Shown: positions 1-9,204, counted from the stretch's first letter. The stretch: 64,000 bases of DNA from Erysipelothrix urinaevulpis (GCF_009828835.1 NZ_WTTB01000003.1:124001-188000); one strand, 5' to 3'. Notes: generated by a model not told the origin, from the sequence alone. Made by a program: numbers and translations.

Positions 1-416
1 CCACGTTCTTCACATAATGTTTTAAACTCACTAACTGTAAAAGCTGATATATACGATCCTCTATCACCTTTCCTTCTTATCATTTGTGTTTCATATCGAG
101 GAGAGTAGCTGAAATAAATTCTATTGTTATTCATTTCATTACCTTTAAAACCCTTCAACTTCCAATAAAACTTCTCTTGTTTTTCACGTTCTTCGATTGG
201 TGTTAGTGAATATTTAATTGTAAGGTTTATTAATTCGGTTTTTCTTTCAAGGTCCATGTCTTTAAATTCAATATAGTCAGTGTCAATTATTCCAATTATT
301 TTTTTGTTTATTTGTATCAGTGCATTTTCTCCATCTTTTGTTATGAAAATCTGACCGTTATCAAATATTTTATACCCCAATTTATTTAATTCAACAGTAA
401 ACTCTTTAGTAGTCAT
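1..416 (-). CDS. Hypothetical phage protein, 3' end outside window
   Basis: The reading frame starts at ATG 416-414, after a GAGGAGG ribosome site eight bases upstream, and runs off the left edge with no stop. The visible part (about 138 residues) begins MTTKEFTVELNKLGYKIFD and is rich in charged residues, with no signal peptide or membrane segment. It belongs to the leftward early operon of the prophage. Its start overlaps the stop of the 59-residue gene upstream (ATGA), so the two are probably translationally coupled. I do not recognise a family. Confidence that it is a real gene is high; its function is unknown. Confidence 0.8.
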   Translation of the reverse strand, partial: MTTKEFTVELNKLGYKIFDNGQIFITKDGENALIQINKKIIGIIDTDYIEFKDMDLERKTELINLTIKYSLTPIEEREKQEKFYWKLKGFKGNEMNNNRIYFSYSPRYETQMIRRKGDRGSYISAFTVSEFKTLCEER

Positions 417-592
417 GTTTCATCCTCCTCAATTTTTACTACTACTAATCTATTTCCTTTATTTCGCCTTTTGTTTTCTGGTGTTGCTAAAAAATAGATT
501 GTATTTTTCTTTACATTCAAATAATCGGAGAGTTCTTGAGCAGTTCCAATCGTTATAAAATCATCGCCTTTGTAAAGGGCATACTCATTCAC
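413..592 (-). CDS. Small hypothetical phage protein (59 aa), GTG start
   Basis: This short frame starts at GTG 592-590, behind an AAGGAGGG site. The ATG just upstream (599) dies after four codons, so the GTG is the plausible start. The product begins MNEYALYKGDDFITIGTAQE and continues through a helix-like stretch (ELSDYLNVKKNTIYFLATPE) that resembles the small early-region phage proteins which often look like degenerate helix-turn-helix folds. It ends with an ATGA overlap with the next gene. The function is unknown. The tight packing and the strong ribosome site are the evidence that it is real. Confidence 0.75.
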   Translation of the reverse strand: MNEYALYKGDDFITIGTAQELSDYLNVKKNTIYFLATPENKRRNKGNRLVVVKIEEDET

Positions 593-607
593 TCTTCATC
601 CCTCCTT

Positions 608-880
608 TTAATTTTCATAATACCCTCTGTTTCTTTCTTGTTCGTTTTTAGCTTCTCTAAAATAATTTCCATATAAATCAGGAACAACTAATTGTTGATC
701 AAGTGCTTCTTTCAAATTAATAGCTTGGCCATCAATTCGAACAAAAAGTTCATTTGCTTTAAATACATTTACTTCAACATCATATTCAGTTTCAAGACTA
801 GCAATTACTTCATTTTTATTTTTGTTATTAAACATATCTGCAATTCCATATCGATGTGATTTCTTATGATATACTTTCAA
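608..880 (-). CDS. Hypothetical phage protein (90 aa), TTG start
   Basis: This is the first gene after the hairpin- and repeat-rich stretch at 882-1145 and is read leftward with the rest of the early operon. The start is TTG 880-878, preceded by GAAAGG about 12 bases upstream. That is a weak initiation region, so a different start is possible. The product is small and soluble, about 90 residues with a basic N-terminus (MKVYHKKSHRYG) and an acidic middle, and has no motif I recognise. It ends 15 bases before the next gene. Function unknown. Confidence 0.7.
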   Translation of the reverse strand: MKVYHKKSHRYGIADMFNNKNKNEVIASLETEYDVEVNVFKANELFVRIDGQAINLKEALDQQLVVPDLYGNYFREAKNEQERNRGYYEN

Positions 881-881
881 A

Positions 882-1145
882 TTGTTTTCAACCTTTCTTT
901 TTACGCGATTGTCAATGGAAGGGAAGGAGTTGTTGTTGTGCGTAAGCTATCGCACAACTACTTACCCATTGACCACCAGGGAAAATACTTGTATTACCCC
1001 CTTTAGGGGGTACTTTTTCTTCCCTAGGGAAATTCTCGGTATTTTCTCGAGTTTTTCACTAAGTAGGGAAACAGGGAAAATACTCGACTTTTTCCCTTAA
1101 AACTATTTAGGGAAAGAAAGAAAATAACTCGACATTTTCCTTTCC
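882..1145. other. Iteron- and hairpin-rich non-coding stretch, candidate phage replication origin
   Basis: This gap lies directly downstream of the primase-helicase gene and has dense structure. A nested inverted repeat spans 911-973. A 7-bp hairpin TACCCCC/GGGGGTA lies at 995-1012, followed by a T-run on the plus strand, and a perfect palindrome TTCCCTAGGGAA at 1020-1031. A family of direct repeats of the form AGGGAAAATACTYG recurs near 979, 1027, 1062 and 1110; the last two carry a longer shared block, AAAATA(A)CTCGAC then TTTTCC. Repeats of this kind beside a replication initiator gene are typical of phage and plasmid origins. That role is inferred, not shown. Confidence 0.5.
911..973. repeat. 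Nested inverted repeat (two-tier stem-loop)
   Basis: The outer arms GTCAATGG (911-918) and CCATTGAC (966-973) are perfect complements. Inside them lie perfect inner arms GTTGTGCG (935-942) and CGCACAAC (951-958) around an 8-base loop. In this AT-rich element such a structure is unlikely by chance. It may be part of an origin or a structured leader of the gene at 608-880. Confidence 0.7.
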
Positions 1146-3377
1146 CTATTTCTTCCCTACAATGCCTTCATCGATCCAAAAACCACCATGTTCTTTTATT
1201 CTATTTCTCACAGTTTTTTCTGTTACTCCCATGTATTCTGCCAGTTCATCTATTGTTATTTCATCACCTAAATCTAGCGTATTATAAGCGGTTTCTATCG
1301 CCTCTTTTCGTTCGCTTTTTCGTTCTTCAGCTGTTTTCTTTTTGGAAAAATTCTTCTTCCATGTTTGCTGATTCATTCCTTCTGGATCTAAATCTGCAAG
1401 AACACCGACCTCATCCACTAAGTGTGTTGGATAATTAAACCATAGATTCACCGGTGGAAATTTAGGGTATTCACGAAGAGTTCCCTCGACTCGCCAAGCT
1501 GATAAATTGCTCATTTCTTTTTCTAACTGTTGAACTCTAACATCTATTTGACTAACGTCTTTTTTGGATAAAACATTATTTAAATACGTTCTCATTTGTG
1601 CTTTTGATAATTTATCATCTTCACTAACAACTTCTTCAAAATAATCAGGCTTGCGTTTTTCTAGTTCTTCTGCGTATATTCGAGCAGTGTTCCTATCGCG
1701 TTCATGGTCCAACAATTTATCAGTAAGTTCTAACTCCACTAAATCAATAAGAGCATCAGGGTCACGAGCAAATACTCCCGAACCACTTGCACGGTCCATA
1801 GATTTCTTGCCGCCCTGGCTACCTTTCGAATGGTGATGACAATAGATGACTGATGAACCTAATTCACTGGCCACTTTGTCAAATTGATTTGTAAAGTGTG
1901 CCATTTGGTCCGCAGAGTTTTCATCACCAGTAATAACCTTATAGATAGGGTCAATAATAACAGCAATGTAATCTTTCTTCTGTGCACGTCTAATTAATTT
2001 TGGAGCTAACTTATCCATAGGCACTACTTTCCCACGTAAGTTCCAAATATCGATATTTCCTACATTATTTGGAGGTATCCCTAAAGCTTGATATACATCT
2101 TTAAACCTATGTAGTGCTGACGCTCTATCAAGTTCCAAGTTTACATAGAGAACTCTTCCTTGTGTACAATTCCAACCAAACCATTTACCGCCTTCGGCAA
2201 TAGCAATACTAAGGCCTATTAATGCAAATGACTTTCCTGCTTTAGAAGGTCCGGCCATAAGCATTTTATGACCTTGTCTAAGCACGCCTTCAATCAAAGG
2301 TGGAGCTAGTTCTGGTAAATTATCGAATACATCTGTTAGTGGTTCTGGATCAGGTAGGTCATCATTCACTCCCTCAATCCATTCTTGCCATTCATCCCAT
2401 GAGCTTTTACCTATATTGACGTCCATAAGGAATTGTTTTCTGTCATTCCTTCGAATACCTGGTAAACGTGATAATCTACTTGGGTTTCTATTTTGTGTGT
2501 CAATTACCAAACCATTGTTTTTACAAACGTCGTATAAGTAATTAACTCGTTTTCTATATTCTTGTGCATCGTCGGCTTCAATTCGAACAATGGCATGAAC
2601 TGACTTCCCGCCACTATAAACTAATGCTGCAACCGGTAGTTCTAATTCTCTAATAATTGCATTTTGTCTTTCGAGTGCAACAGTATCTGATTCTACTAAC
2701 GCATATTTGAAATCAGTTACGTTCTGATTTTTTACATCAACACCATCAAGTGGGTTGAACCTTATCCAAGCCCCTGCTTTGGGATTGTAATCTCCAAGCA
2801 CAGCTCCAATGTCACCATTAGCCTTACTTAACGCTTCAATTAATTGACCAGCCGTGCGGTCATAATTTCCTTTGGTTGGAAGAAACCTACCATCATCATT
2901 TTCATAAGTACTCGTTACATAACCAACATGTTCCGTTGATTCAAACAATGTTTGTAAGTAAGTGATGATTTCATGTGTAGGATTCCACTGCTCATCTTTT
3001 GGCTCATTTAATTCTCTATCTTCTAGCCAATTTTCATCTATGATTACTAAACTTTCGGCTGAAATCTCGGAATCCCAATCCAACTCATAATCCTGCTTAT
3101 TACTTTTAAACTCAAATCCTTGTTCTTTAGCATACTGAACAATCGTTCCACCCGTTACAATTGCACCAGCATCTTCGTTGAATGTTTCCCACTTTCGATA
3201 ACACTCTCCCGATTTGTAACGAGCTGAATCACGCGCTGACCATTGATCCCAATCGTAAGCGGTGTAGCCCTCGTGTTTGAGAGCCATACCGACATTGGTC
3301 CAACCGAGATAATCTAATCGTGCTGGATCAATTCCTTTTAATATTTGAATTAAGTCTAATTCATTTCGCATAAACAT
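1146..3377 (-). CDS. Phage AEP-type primase / RecA-fold helicase fusion
   Basis: A 743-residue replication protein with several modules. Residues 1-90 resemble the PriCT_2-type segment (WTNVGMALK, then GGTIVQYAKEQGFEF). Residues about 200-315 look like an archaeo-eukaryotic primase core, with an acidic VESD motif near 228-231, the SGGKSVH motif at 255-261 and a QNRNPSRLSRLPG block near 295. Residues 370-560 are a RepA/DnaB-like RecA-fold ATPase: Walker A GPSKAGKS at 376-383, Walker B IAVIIDP at 471-477 and CHHHSKG at 513-519. The C-terminus (about 715-740) is a helix-turn-helix (ITIDELAEYMGVTEKTVRN). It probably primes and unwinds phage DNA, and the possible origin lies right downstream. The start MFMRNELD has two close ATG codons; either fits. 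Confidence 0.88.
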   Translation of the reverse strand: MFMRNELDLIQILKGIDPARLDYLGWTNVGMALKHEGYTAYDWDQWSARDSARYKSGECYRKWETFNEDAGAIVTGGTIVQYAKEQGFEFKSNKQDYELDWDSEISAESLVIIDENWLEDRELNEPKDEQWNPTHEIITYLQTLFESTEHVGYVTSTYENDDGRFLPTKGNYDRTAGQLIEALSKANGDIGAVLGDYNPKAGAWIRFNPLDGVDVKNQNVTDFKYALVESDTVALERQNAIIRELELPVAALVYSGGKSVHAIVRIEADDAQEYRKRVNYLYDVCKNNGLVIDTQNRNPSRLSRLPGIRRNDRKQFLMDVNIGKSSWDEWQEWIEGVNDDLPDPEPLTDVFDNLPELAPPLIEGVLRQGHKMLMAGPSKAGKSFALIGLSIAIAEGGKWFGWNCTQGRVLYVNLELDRASALHRFKDVYQALGIPPNNVGNIDIWNLRGKVVPMDKLAPKLIRRAQKKDYIAVIIDPIYKVITGDENSADQMAHFTNQFDKVASELGSSVIYCHHHSKGSQGGKKSMDRASGSGVFARDPDALIDLVELELTDKLLDHERDRNTARIYAEELEKRKPDYFEEVVSEDDKLSKAQMRTYLNNVLSKKDVSQIDVRVQQLEKEMSNLSAWRVEGTLREYPKFPPVNLWFNYPTHLVDEVGVLADLDPEGMNQQTWKKNFSKKKTAEERKSERKEAIETAYNTLDLGDEITIDELAEYMGVTEKTVRNRIKEHGGFWIDEGIVGKK

Positions 3378-3385
3378 CCATCTTT

Positions 3386-4717
3386 CTAAACAGTAGATTT
3401 ATATAATTCGTGACTTCCATCAAGAAGTTGTCTTTCTTCCTCAGTTAATGCATATCCTAAGTCTTGCAAATAATCATAGAGAATTTCTAAATCCTCTGTG
3501 CCCCAATTACTTGAAAAGTCTCCTTGATAATCAAAAGTTGTTCTATCTTCATTTTCTAAACTGAGATATTGTGTAGCAATCATCAATTTATTTAGAATAT
3601 TAGAATCCAGCAACTCAATTGAATTTATTTTAAATTCAGCATCAAATATGTCCTTATCAAACCCAAGTTCGTTTTTAAGTTTTTCCATATCTTTGTGTAC
3701 TAAACTGACGCTTAAATCATCAATTAACACATTTTTAATTAGGTGTATCCTAGAAATTTTTAGATGTTCTTCTGATATCTGTTTTGACAATAATTCTTTA
3801 ACAAATTCAAGCCTCAATTGATAATAGAATTTCAAACGTTGTTTGATTTTAGATTTTCGTTCTTTTCGTTCTTTTTGCTCTTTTTCGTGTTCTAGTTGTT
3901 CTGCAGATTTCTTAGTTTTTTCTTCAATTCGTGGAGCTTCTAAAGTGAATGACCATGACGTTTTTACGTAATAATAATCTCGCTCGCCAATATCATCTAG
4001 ATCATTAATCCTTTTGATAATGTCATTAAAATCATCTTCATCGTGAACTAATAATCTTAAGACCGTTACGTCATCCCAATTCTGTTCACCTTCTTCAATA
4101 CCTAGTTCATGTAGTTTTTCAATAACTTTATTTCTATATTCATTTTGAAGTTGTTCTTGATATGACTTTTCAACTTTTTGATTAAAGTTATCATCGCCAA
4201 TAAAACCTAATAACCTATTTCGTTCCTTCAAATCTTTTATTCGTTCTAAATTGATGTAATCTGTGATAGTTGCATTAACAGCGTTTTTAACTTTGTCTTG
4301 ATCAAGTTCAAGCATTTTTGTACGTTGTCTAATCGTTGTTTTGCTTAGACCCGTTTTTGTGCTGATTTCATCCATGCTCATGCCAAAATCTAAACATTGC
4401 TGAAACCCTTGTGCTTGTTCATATGCACTTAGATCGATTCGTTGCATGTTTTCTAAAAGCATTGTTGAATATTGTGTTGCTTCATCCATTTCAACCACAA
4501 CACACGGAACTGTTTTAAGTCCGGCTAAGGTCGCTGCCGCTAATCGTCTATGACCAATGATTACTCGGTACACATCTACTGTTTCAGTCGGAACGACTGT
4601 TAGATTTTGTAAAATTCCACGTTCTTTGATGCTATCGGCTAACTCGTGAACATCACCGACGGATTTCCTTGGATTATCTGGGTGTGCAACTAATTTATAT
4701 GTTTCAATTTGTCTCAT
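3386..4717 (-). CDS. ParB/Spo0J-like nuclease-domain protein of the prophage
   Basis: The N-terminal 90 residues carry a ParB-type domain: HPDNPRK at 12-18 and the diagnostic box GHRRLAAATLAG near 54-65. A helix-turn-helix of the KorB/ParB kind follows at about 112-135 (MSMDEISTKTGLSKTTIRQR). The remaining 300 residues are a charged, helical, phage-specific tail. ParB-like proteins in phage early operons are usually DNA-binding or nicking replication accessories rather than partition proteins, and no parA is visible here. The gene sits 8 bases upstream of the primase-helicase gene in the same leftward operon, consistent with a role in origin function. The exact activity is inferred. Confidence 0.8.
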   Translation of the reverse strand: MRQIETYKLVAHPDNPRKSVGDVHELADSIKERGILQNLTVVPTETVDVYRVIIGHRRLAAATLAGLKTVPCVVVEMDEATQYSTMLLENMQRIDLSAYEQAQGFQQCLDFGMSMDEISTKTGLSKTTIRQRTKMLELDQDKVKNAVNATITDYINLERIKDLKERNRLLGFIGDDNFNQKVEKSYQEQLQNEYRNKVIEKLHELGIEEGEQNWDDVTVLRLLVHDEDDFNDIIKRINDLDDIGERDYYYVKTSWSFTLEAPRIEEKTKKSAEQLEHEKEQKERKERKSKIKQRLKFYYQLRLEFVKELLSKQISEEHLKISRIHLIKNVLIDDLSVSLVHKDMEKLKNELGFDKDIFDAEFKINSIELLDSNILNKLMIATQYLSLENEDRTTFDYQGDFSSNWGTEDLEILYDYLQDLGYALTEEERQLLDGSHELYKSTV

Positions 4718-4735
4718 TTAAATAATTCCTCCTTG

Positions 4736-6325
4736 TTATATTTCTGGTTTATATTCTTTAGGGTTAACACCCTTTGGTGCGCCTCGCCATCCACTGGCAG
4801 CAATTCTGCTAATCATGTTACTTGCGGAATCGAACGACCAATTTCCAACATGTTGAAAATCATAACGTTCTAATAATCTAATTTGTTTTGGTGTAGCTAA
4901 ACCTGCTTCTTTTCTTTTATTAATACGATCAATAAGCAATGACGCCTTTCCTGCATTATCAACAGCATCGGGCAATATCCCTTCTTTTTCTAATCTCTTA
5001 AGTTGTGTTTCAGTTGGTGGACCTAGTTCCCATCCAAAACTCGGAACATAAGAACTTAAATCTTCTGCTTGAATACTCATTTCGAATTGCAAAGGGTCAA
5101 CTAATGAACGCTTACGTTTTCGCATTTCTTTCAGCTTTTCCGCAAGGGCTTCTTCTCGTTGTTCAATAACATCTTCAGCACCTTGAACTTCCAACTCTTC
5201 TAAATCCATTTCAACGTTTGGATTTTCTTCACTAATTTTAGTCATTGCTTGTGCTACTTCATCATTTTCTGCGATTAGATGTGCTGGATGAACTAATTCA
5301 TGTCGTTCCGTGTGCCATAAGAAATCTAACAATAGTAAGTCTTCTTTCCCTGGAAATAATCTTGTTCCACGGCCCACCATTTGAGAATACAAGCTTCTAA
5401 CTTTTGTTGGTCTTAATACCACAATGCAATCCACTTCTGGACTATCCCAGCCTTCAGTAAGAAGCATTGAGTTGCACAAGACGTTATAGTGATTGTTTTC
5501 AAAATCTTCTAATACTTGTTCTCTATCTTTACTCATCCCATTTACTTCAGCTGCTTTTAAACCTTTTTCATTTAATATGCTCGTAAACTTTTGTGATGTA
5601 GAAATTAAAGGTAAAAATACAACTGTTTTTCTATTCATACAGTGCTGAACCATTTCATCGGCTATTTGATGAAGATATGGATCCAATGCAGTTCCTAAAT
5701 CACCAACTTTGAAATCACCTGCAGATTGGCCAACGTTTGTTAAATCTAATTTCAATGGAATGGTTAATGCCTTAATCGGAGTAAGATAACCTTCCTTTAT
5801 TGCTTGTGGTAAAGAATACTGAAATGCTAGTGATTCGAAATAAATACCTAAGTTCTTCATATCACCACGATCAGGTGTTGCAGTGACCCCTAATACTTCA
5901 GCATTTTCAAAATAATTTAAAACTGTTAAATAACTATTAGAAATAGCATGATGCGCCTCGTCAACGATAATTACATCAAAATGGTCGAGTTCAAACTGAT
6001 TGAGTCTTTTTTCTCTCATTAAAGTTTGGACACTTCCAACAACTACTCTTTCCCAACTATCAAGACTTGTCGACTCTGCTTTTTCTAAAGATGTTTTCAG
6101 TCCTGAAACTTTGTACAATTTATCTGAAGCTTGTTCTAACAATTCACTTCTATGAGCAAGGACAAGCACACGCTTGCCCTCCATCACTTTTTCTTCGATT
6201 ATCTTGGAGAAGACAATTGTCTTTCCTGTTCCTGTGGGAAGCACTAATAATGTTTTTTTAATTCCGTCATCCCATTCATTTAGAACAGATGCCATTGCCT
6301 GATTTTGGTACGGTCTTAATTCCAT
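4736..6325 (-). CDS. Phage SF2 DEAH-box DNA helicase
   Basis: A 529-residue superfamily 2 helicase. Motif I is TGTGKT near residue 32-37, motif II is DEAH (VDEAHHA), motif III is TATPDRGD, and motif VI is QMVGRGTRLFPG, followed by LLLLDF. It opens directly with MELRPYQNQAM, the Q-motif-like start usual for the compact phage ResIII-type helicases of Firmicutes phages. The C-terminal 100 residues (TETQLKRLEKEGI, then TPKQIRLLERYDF) are the small repeated helical modules found in these phage proteins. It lies between the DUF669 gene and the ParB-like gene and most likely unwinds DNA during replication or recombination. Confidence 0.9.
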   Translation of the reverse strand: MELRPYQNQAMASVLNEWDDGIKKTLLVLPTGTGKTIVFSKIIEEKVMEGKRVLVLAHRSELLEQASDKLYKVSGLKTSLEKAESTSLDSWERVVVGSVQTLMREKRLNQFELDHFDVIIVDEAHHAISNSYLTVLNYFENAEVLGVTATPDRGDMKNLGIYFESLAFQYSLPQAIKEGYLTPIKALTIPLKLDLTNVGQSAGDFKVGDLGTALDPYLHQIADEMVQHCMNRKTVVFLPLISTSQKFTSILNEKGLKAAEVNGMSKDREQVLEDFENNHYNVLCNSMLLTEGWDSPEVDCIVVLRPTKVRSLYSQMVGRGTRLFPGKEDLLLLDFLWHTERHELVHPAHLIAENDEVAQAMTKISEENPNVEMDLEELEVQGAEDVIEQREEALAEKLKEMRKRKRSLVDPLQFEMSIQAEDLSSYVPSFGWELGPPTETQLKRLEKEGILPDAVDNAGKASLLIDRINKRKEAGLATPKQIRLLERYDFQHVGNWSFDSASNMISRIAASGWRGAPKGVNPKEYKPEI

Positions 6326-6336
6326 TTAAATACCTC

Positions 6337-6789
6337 CTAAAAACTGTAACTATTTTGTTGTGGTGCTGCTTCAGGTTCTAAAAACTTTTTGACATTGTTA
6401 TAAGTGTTGTCATTGTATGTTCTATGTTCGATTTCACACTTACCGGTTTTACCAACCACACCACTCCAATTAGGCTTTAATCTCTCACCGACTTCCATCA
6501 TGCCTAGTCCTACGAAGAATTGACCAATTAGCCACTCCATTTTTGAATGGAGCAATAGTTGATGTTTTACAATTACTTCTTGATCTGATTTTGGATCGAT
6601 TATTGATAAATCGAATTCTGCTTTATTGCATGGAGGCATTTTTTCGCTTCCATCAAAACGTCCACGTGTGAATGATTTTACTGTGAATTCGTAGATACCT
6701 GGATCTAATAAAATAAACTCCATCTCAGTTGCTTCAATCTCATCATCCCATCCAAACTCTCTTTCAATTTGATTATTATTCATTGTCAT
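6337..6789 (-). CDS. DUF669-family phage protein (ssDNA-binding candidate)
   Basis: A 150-residue protein with the features of DUF669: an acidic N-terminus (FGWDDEIEATEMEFILLDPGIYEFTV), a beta-rich core, a KAEFDLSI strand and a short Gln/Ser tail ending in a hydrophobic residue (NSYSF). In Firmicutes phages this family lies next to a RecA-core ATPase and an SF2 helicase, exactly as here, and is thought to bind single-stranded DNA. The acidic or aromatic tail is reminiscent of SSB tails. The single-strand-binding role is family knowledge plus inference. Confidence 0.82.
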   Translation of the reverse strand: MTMNNNQIEREFGWDDEIEATEMEFILLDPGIYEFTVKSFTRGRFDGSEKMPPCNKAEFDLSIIDPKSDQEVIVKHQLLLHSKMEWLIGQFFVGLGMMEVGERLKPNWSGVVGKTGKCEIEHRTYNDNTYNNVKKFLEPEAAPQQNSYSF

Positions 6790-6815
6790 TTTTTAATTTC
6801 CTCTCTCTTTCTTTT

Positions 6816-7916
6816 TTAAAATGGTAAATCTTGATTTGCTATATCTAATATAGGTTCACGATGTTCACTAATATCTGTAATCACTTTAATCCAATTTGCA
6901 ATAATTCCTTTTAGATAATCTTCAGGCATATTATTGAACGGCATTTCTTTAGGAAAGTGTCCTTTACCTGAGAAATATTCTCTAAATTCATTTTCAGTTA
7001 CACGATCCTGTTTCATTAAATCTTGTAATGCTTTTGGAAACATACTAAATGGATTAACTGACTTTACCTGTGTAGCAGCAGCTTGTTTAGGTTCCGTTTT
7101 TGGTTGTTGCTTAGGTACTTCTTTAGTTTGTGCTTGATTTGTCGCTTTTACTTCTGCTTGAACTGGTTTAGTAGTGTTTGCTTGTTGAGTAATAATATGT
7201 GAAGCAATTTGATTAAAGTCAAACGGAAGCTTATCTGCTAGTCCCCATCTGTTCTTTGCATCCCATGCTGGATTATGACTCGTATACATTACTCGCGAAC
7301 CACCCTGTGCTTTATTCTTACCTTTAGCGGCTCCTTGATTGTCGACATTTACCACATGAATTTCATAAGTTGCAAACATTACTGCATCTGCCCATTCTTT
7401 TAATAATGGTGATACTTTCTTTTCAAGTTTCAACTCCCAACGATCATACGAACCAATTTCTTGAGGCTGTTCAAACTTACGCATATGCGCGTGTGCTAAC
7501 ACTAGAACGTTTATTCCAACATCAACAACTTCTTGGAGTTTATTCAGTAACCTTCCAAATTCTTCCGCCAACATGGTGTAACCTTTTCCATATCCGTAAT
7601 CTTCAATTGATTTAATTCGAGCATCTGATGCAGAATTAATTACATATTCTTTAGCCAAAGATTCTGCCCAGTCGGCAGTGTCAATAACATATGTTGAACA
7701 TGGTTTGTTTTGTTTAACATATTCGACTTGAGCCATCAACATTGACCATGATGTTGGTTTATCAAATCGAGCAACATCTAAATGCGTTGTAGATCCTTCA
7801 GTATCACTAAATAAAGGATTTGGAAACTTCGATGCAAACGTTGATTTCCCTATTCCTTCAGGACCATACAAAATAACTTTTTGTGCCTTTCTTATTTTTC
7901 CAGTCGTAATATTCAT
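6816..7916 (-). CDS. Phage RecA-core ATPase (AAA_24 / Sak4-like)
   Basis: The N-terminal 230 residues form a compact RecA-like nucleotide-binding domain: Walker A GPEGIGKST near 19-27, Walker B STYVIDTADW near 94-103, and VLVLAHAHMRKF as the sensor strand. After this core comes a Gln/Lys/Pro-rich linker (about 255-290) and a small C-terminal module. This layout matches phage AAA_24 proteins of the Sak4 type, which help single-strand annealing recombination. The neighbours (DUF669 and an SMC-like ATPase) support a recombination and replication cassette. A pure annealase role without ATP hydrolysis cannot be excluded. Confidence 0.85.
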   Translation of the reverse strand: MNITTGKIRKAQKVILYGPEGIGKSTFASKFPNPLFSDTEGSTTHLDVARFDKPTSWSMLMAQVEYVKQNKPCSTYVIDTADWAESLAKEYVINSASDARIKSIEDYGYGKGYTMLAEEFGRLLNKLQEVVDVGINVLVLAHAHMRKFEQPQEIGSYDRWELKLEKKVSPLLKEWADAVMFATYEIHVVNVDNQGAAKGKNKAQGGSRVMYTSHNPAWDAKNRWGLADKLPFDFNQIASHIITQQANTTKPVQAEVKATNQAQTKEVPKQQPKTEPKQAAATQVKSVNPFSMFPKALQDLMKQDRVTENEFREYFSGKGHFPKEMPFNNMPEDYLKGIIANWIKVITDISEHREPILDIANQDLPF

Positions 7917-7919
7917 AAA

Positions 7920-9203
7920 TTAAAAATCCCATCCTTTCGTTTCAATTTCTTCTTTTTCAACTTCATATTGTGACTCTTGACCTTGAACATATCCATCTTC
8001 AATAATCAGGCTGCATTCTTCGCCTTTTGAAACACGTGTTGCGATTGCTTGTAAATCTTCTTGTTCTAACCATTTACCAAAATCGTTCATTGTATCGATA
8101 TCCATTTGTTCTAACTTATCGATTAATACGAATCCACATTCAGGCTTTAGCTTACGTACAATCGCAGTGGCAACTCTTAATTGCTCCGAGCCACTCATGT
8201 TGTCCCATTGCTGATTGTTATAAGTTAGTTCACCATCAACAACGCTAAGCCCTGGCAACGGCAAGTCTGCACCTTTCAATAGATCTAAACGTTCTTTTCG
8301 AATTGCTTCAATTTGTTCCGTTAAGTCTTTATATTGTTGTGCATAATATTCAGCTTCTTGTTCGGCATTTTCTTTATCAAGGTTGACTCTAATTTTTGCG
8401 TTTAATGCATCCACATCAGCAATGTTTTTCTCAAGTTCTTCAGTTGATTCATCATGTAGATCAAGTGCTGATTTGCGAGCATCTTCTAAGTCCTTTTCAT
8501 TGGCCACAAGCTTCGTTTGATAGTCTGCAATGATTTCCTTTAGGCGTTTGTTTTCGCCTTCCAAATGAACTAGGTTTTGACGCTTACGTTCTTTTTCAGC
8601 ATTACGTGAAAGAATATCCTGTTGTTGTTTAATTAAATCTGAAGCACTTACTAGCGAATCAGGAACTCCTTCATGACGTTCCATTTCATCTGCATACTTT
8701 TTCTTTTGGTCCGCAGTCTGTCCAATAAAACGACGTTCTTGATAGATTTTATCTTCCTGGTTATCCAATTCGAATAACTTGTCACCAACTCCGATTATTT
8801 CTAATAGTGTTCTTGCTTTATCTTTGTTTGACGATTCCATAAATTTCGGCAAGTTTAAAGCAAATTCTTCAACAAATGAATCAAGTAATGCTTGACCTGC
8901 TTTATTACCAGATGGATCTAATACTTTTAAATCACTGTTCTTACCTTTGCGTTCAACAATTAGTCCATTACTCAGTTCGACCTTTAATGTTGGCGGTGTC
9001 ACTGACCCTTCGCGTTGTGCATTTGACGGTTGATATCTTTTGCCACCAAGAGCCCAAGCGATTGAATCTAACACGGATGTTTTACCTTGATTGTTATTTC
9101 CACCTATTACCGTTAATCCGTTTTGAGTCGGCTCAACTTTAACAGCCTTAACTCGTTTAACATTCTCTATTTCTAATTTATTAATCTTAATTTTTTCTGA
9201 CAT
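7920..9203 (-). CDS. Phage SMC/RecF-like ATPase with coiled coil
   Basis: A 427-residue ATPase of the AAA_23/SbcC type. The Walker A motif GGNNNQGKTSVLDSI lies at about 34-48. A long charged coiled coil covers about 170-310, and the C-terminal half carries the ABC-like signature MSGSEQLRVATAI and a Walker B strand ECGFVLIDKLEQMD. The D-loop region is short, as in small phage members. It probably works with DNA ends or nucleases during phage recombination. It lies 4 bases upstream of the RecA-core ATPase gene, so the two are co-translated. No separate nuclease gene is visible beside it in this window. Confidence 0.87.
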   Translation of the reverse strand: MSEKIKINKLEIENVKRVKAVKVEPTQNGLTVIGGNNNQGKTSVLDSIAWALGGKRYQPSNAQREGSVTPPTLKVELSNGLIVERKGKNSDLKVLDPSGNKAGQALLDSFVEEFALNLPKFMESSNKDKARTLLEIIGVGDKLFELDNQEDKIYQERRFIGQTADQKKKYADEMERHEGVPDSLVSASDLIKQQQDILSRNAEKERKRQNLVHLEGENKRLKEIIADYQTKLVANEKDLEDARKSALDLHDESTEELEKNIADVDALNAKIRVNLDKENAEQEAEYYAQQYKDLTEQIEAIRKERLDLLKGADLPLPGLSVVDGELTYNNQQWDNMSGSEQLRVATAIVRKLKPECGFVLIDKLEQMDIDTMNDFGKWLEQEDLQAIATRVSKGEECSLIIEDGYVQGQESQYEVEKEEIETKGWDF

Positions 9204-9204
9204 T

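Noticed and set aside
882-1100. Rightward frame of 72 residues across the repeat-rich gap
   Set aside because: It is composed of the hairpins and repeats of the candidate origin, reads against all early genes and has no ribosome site.
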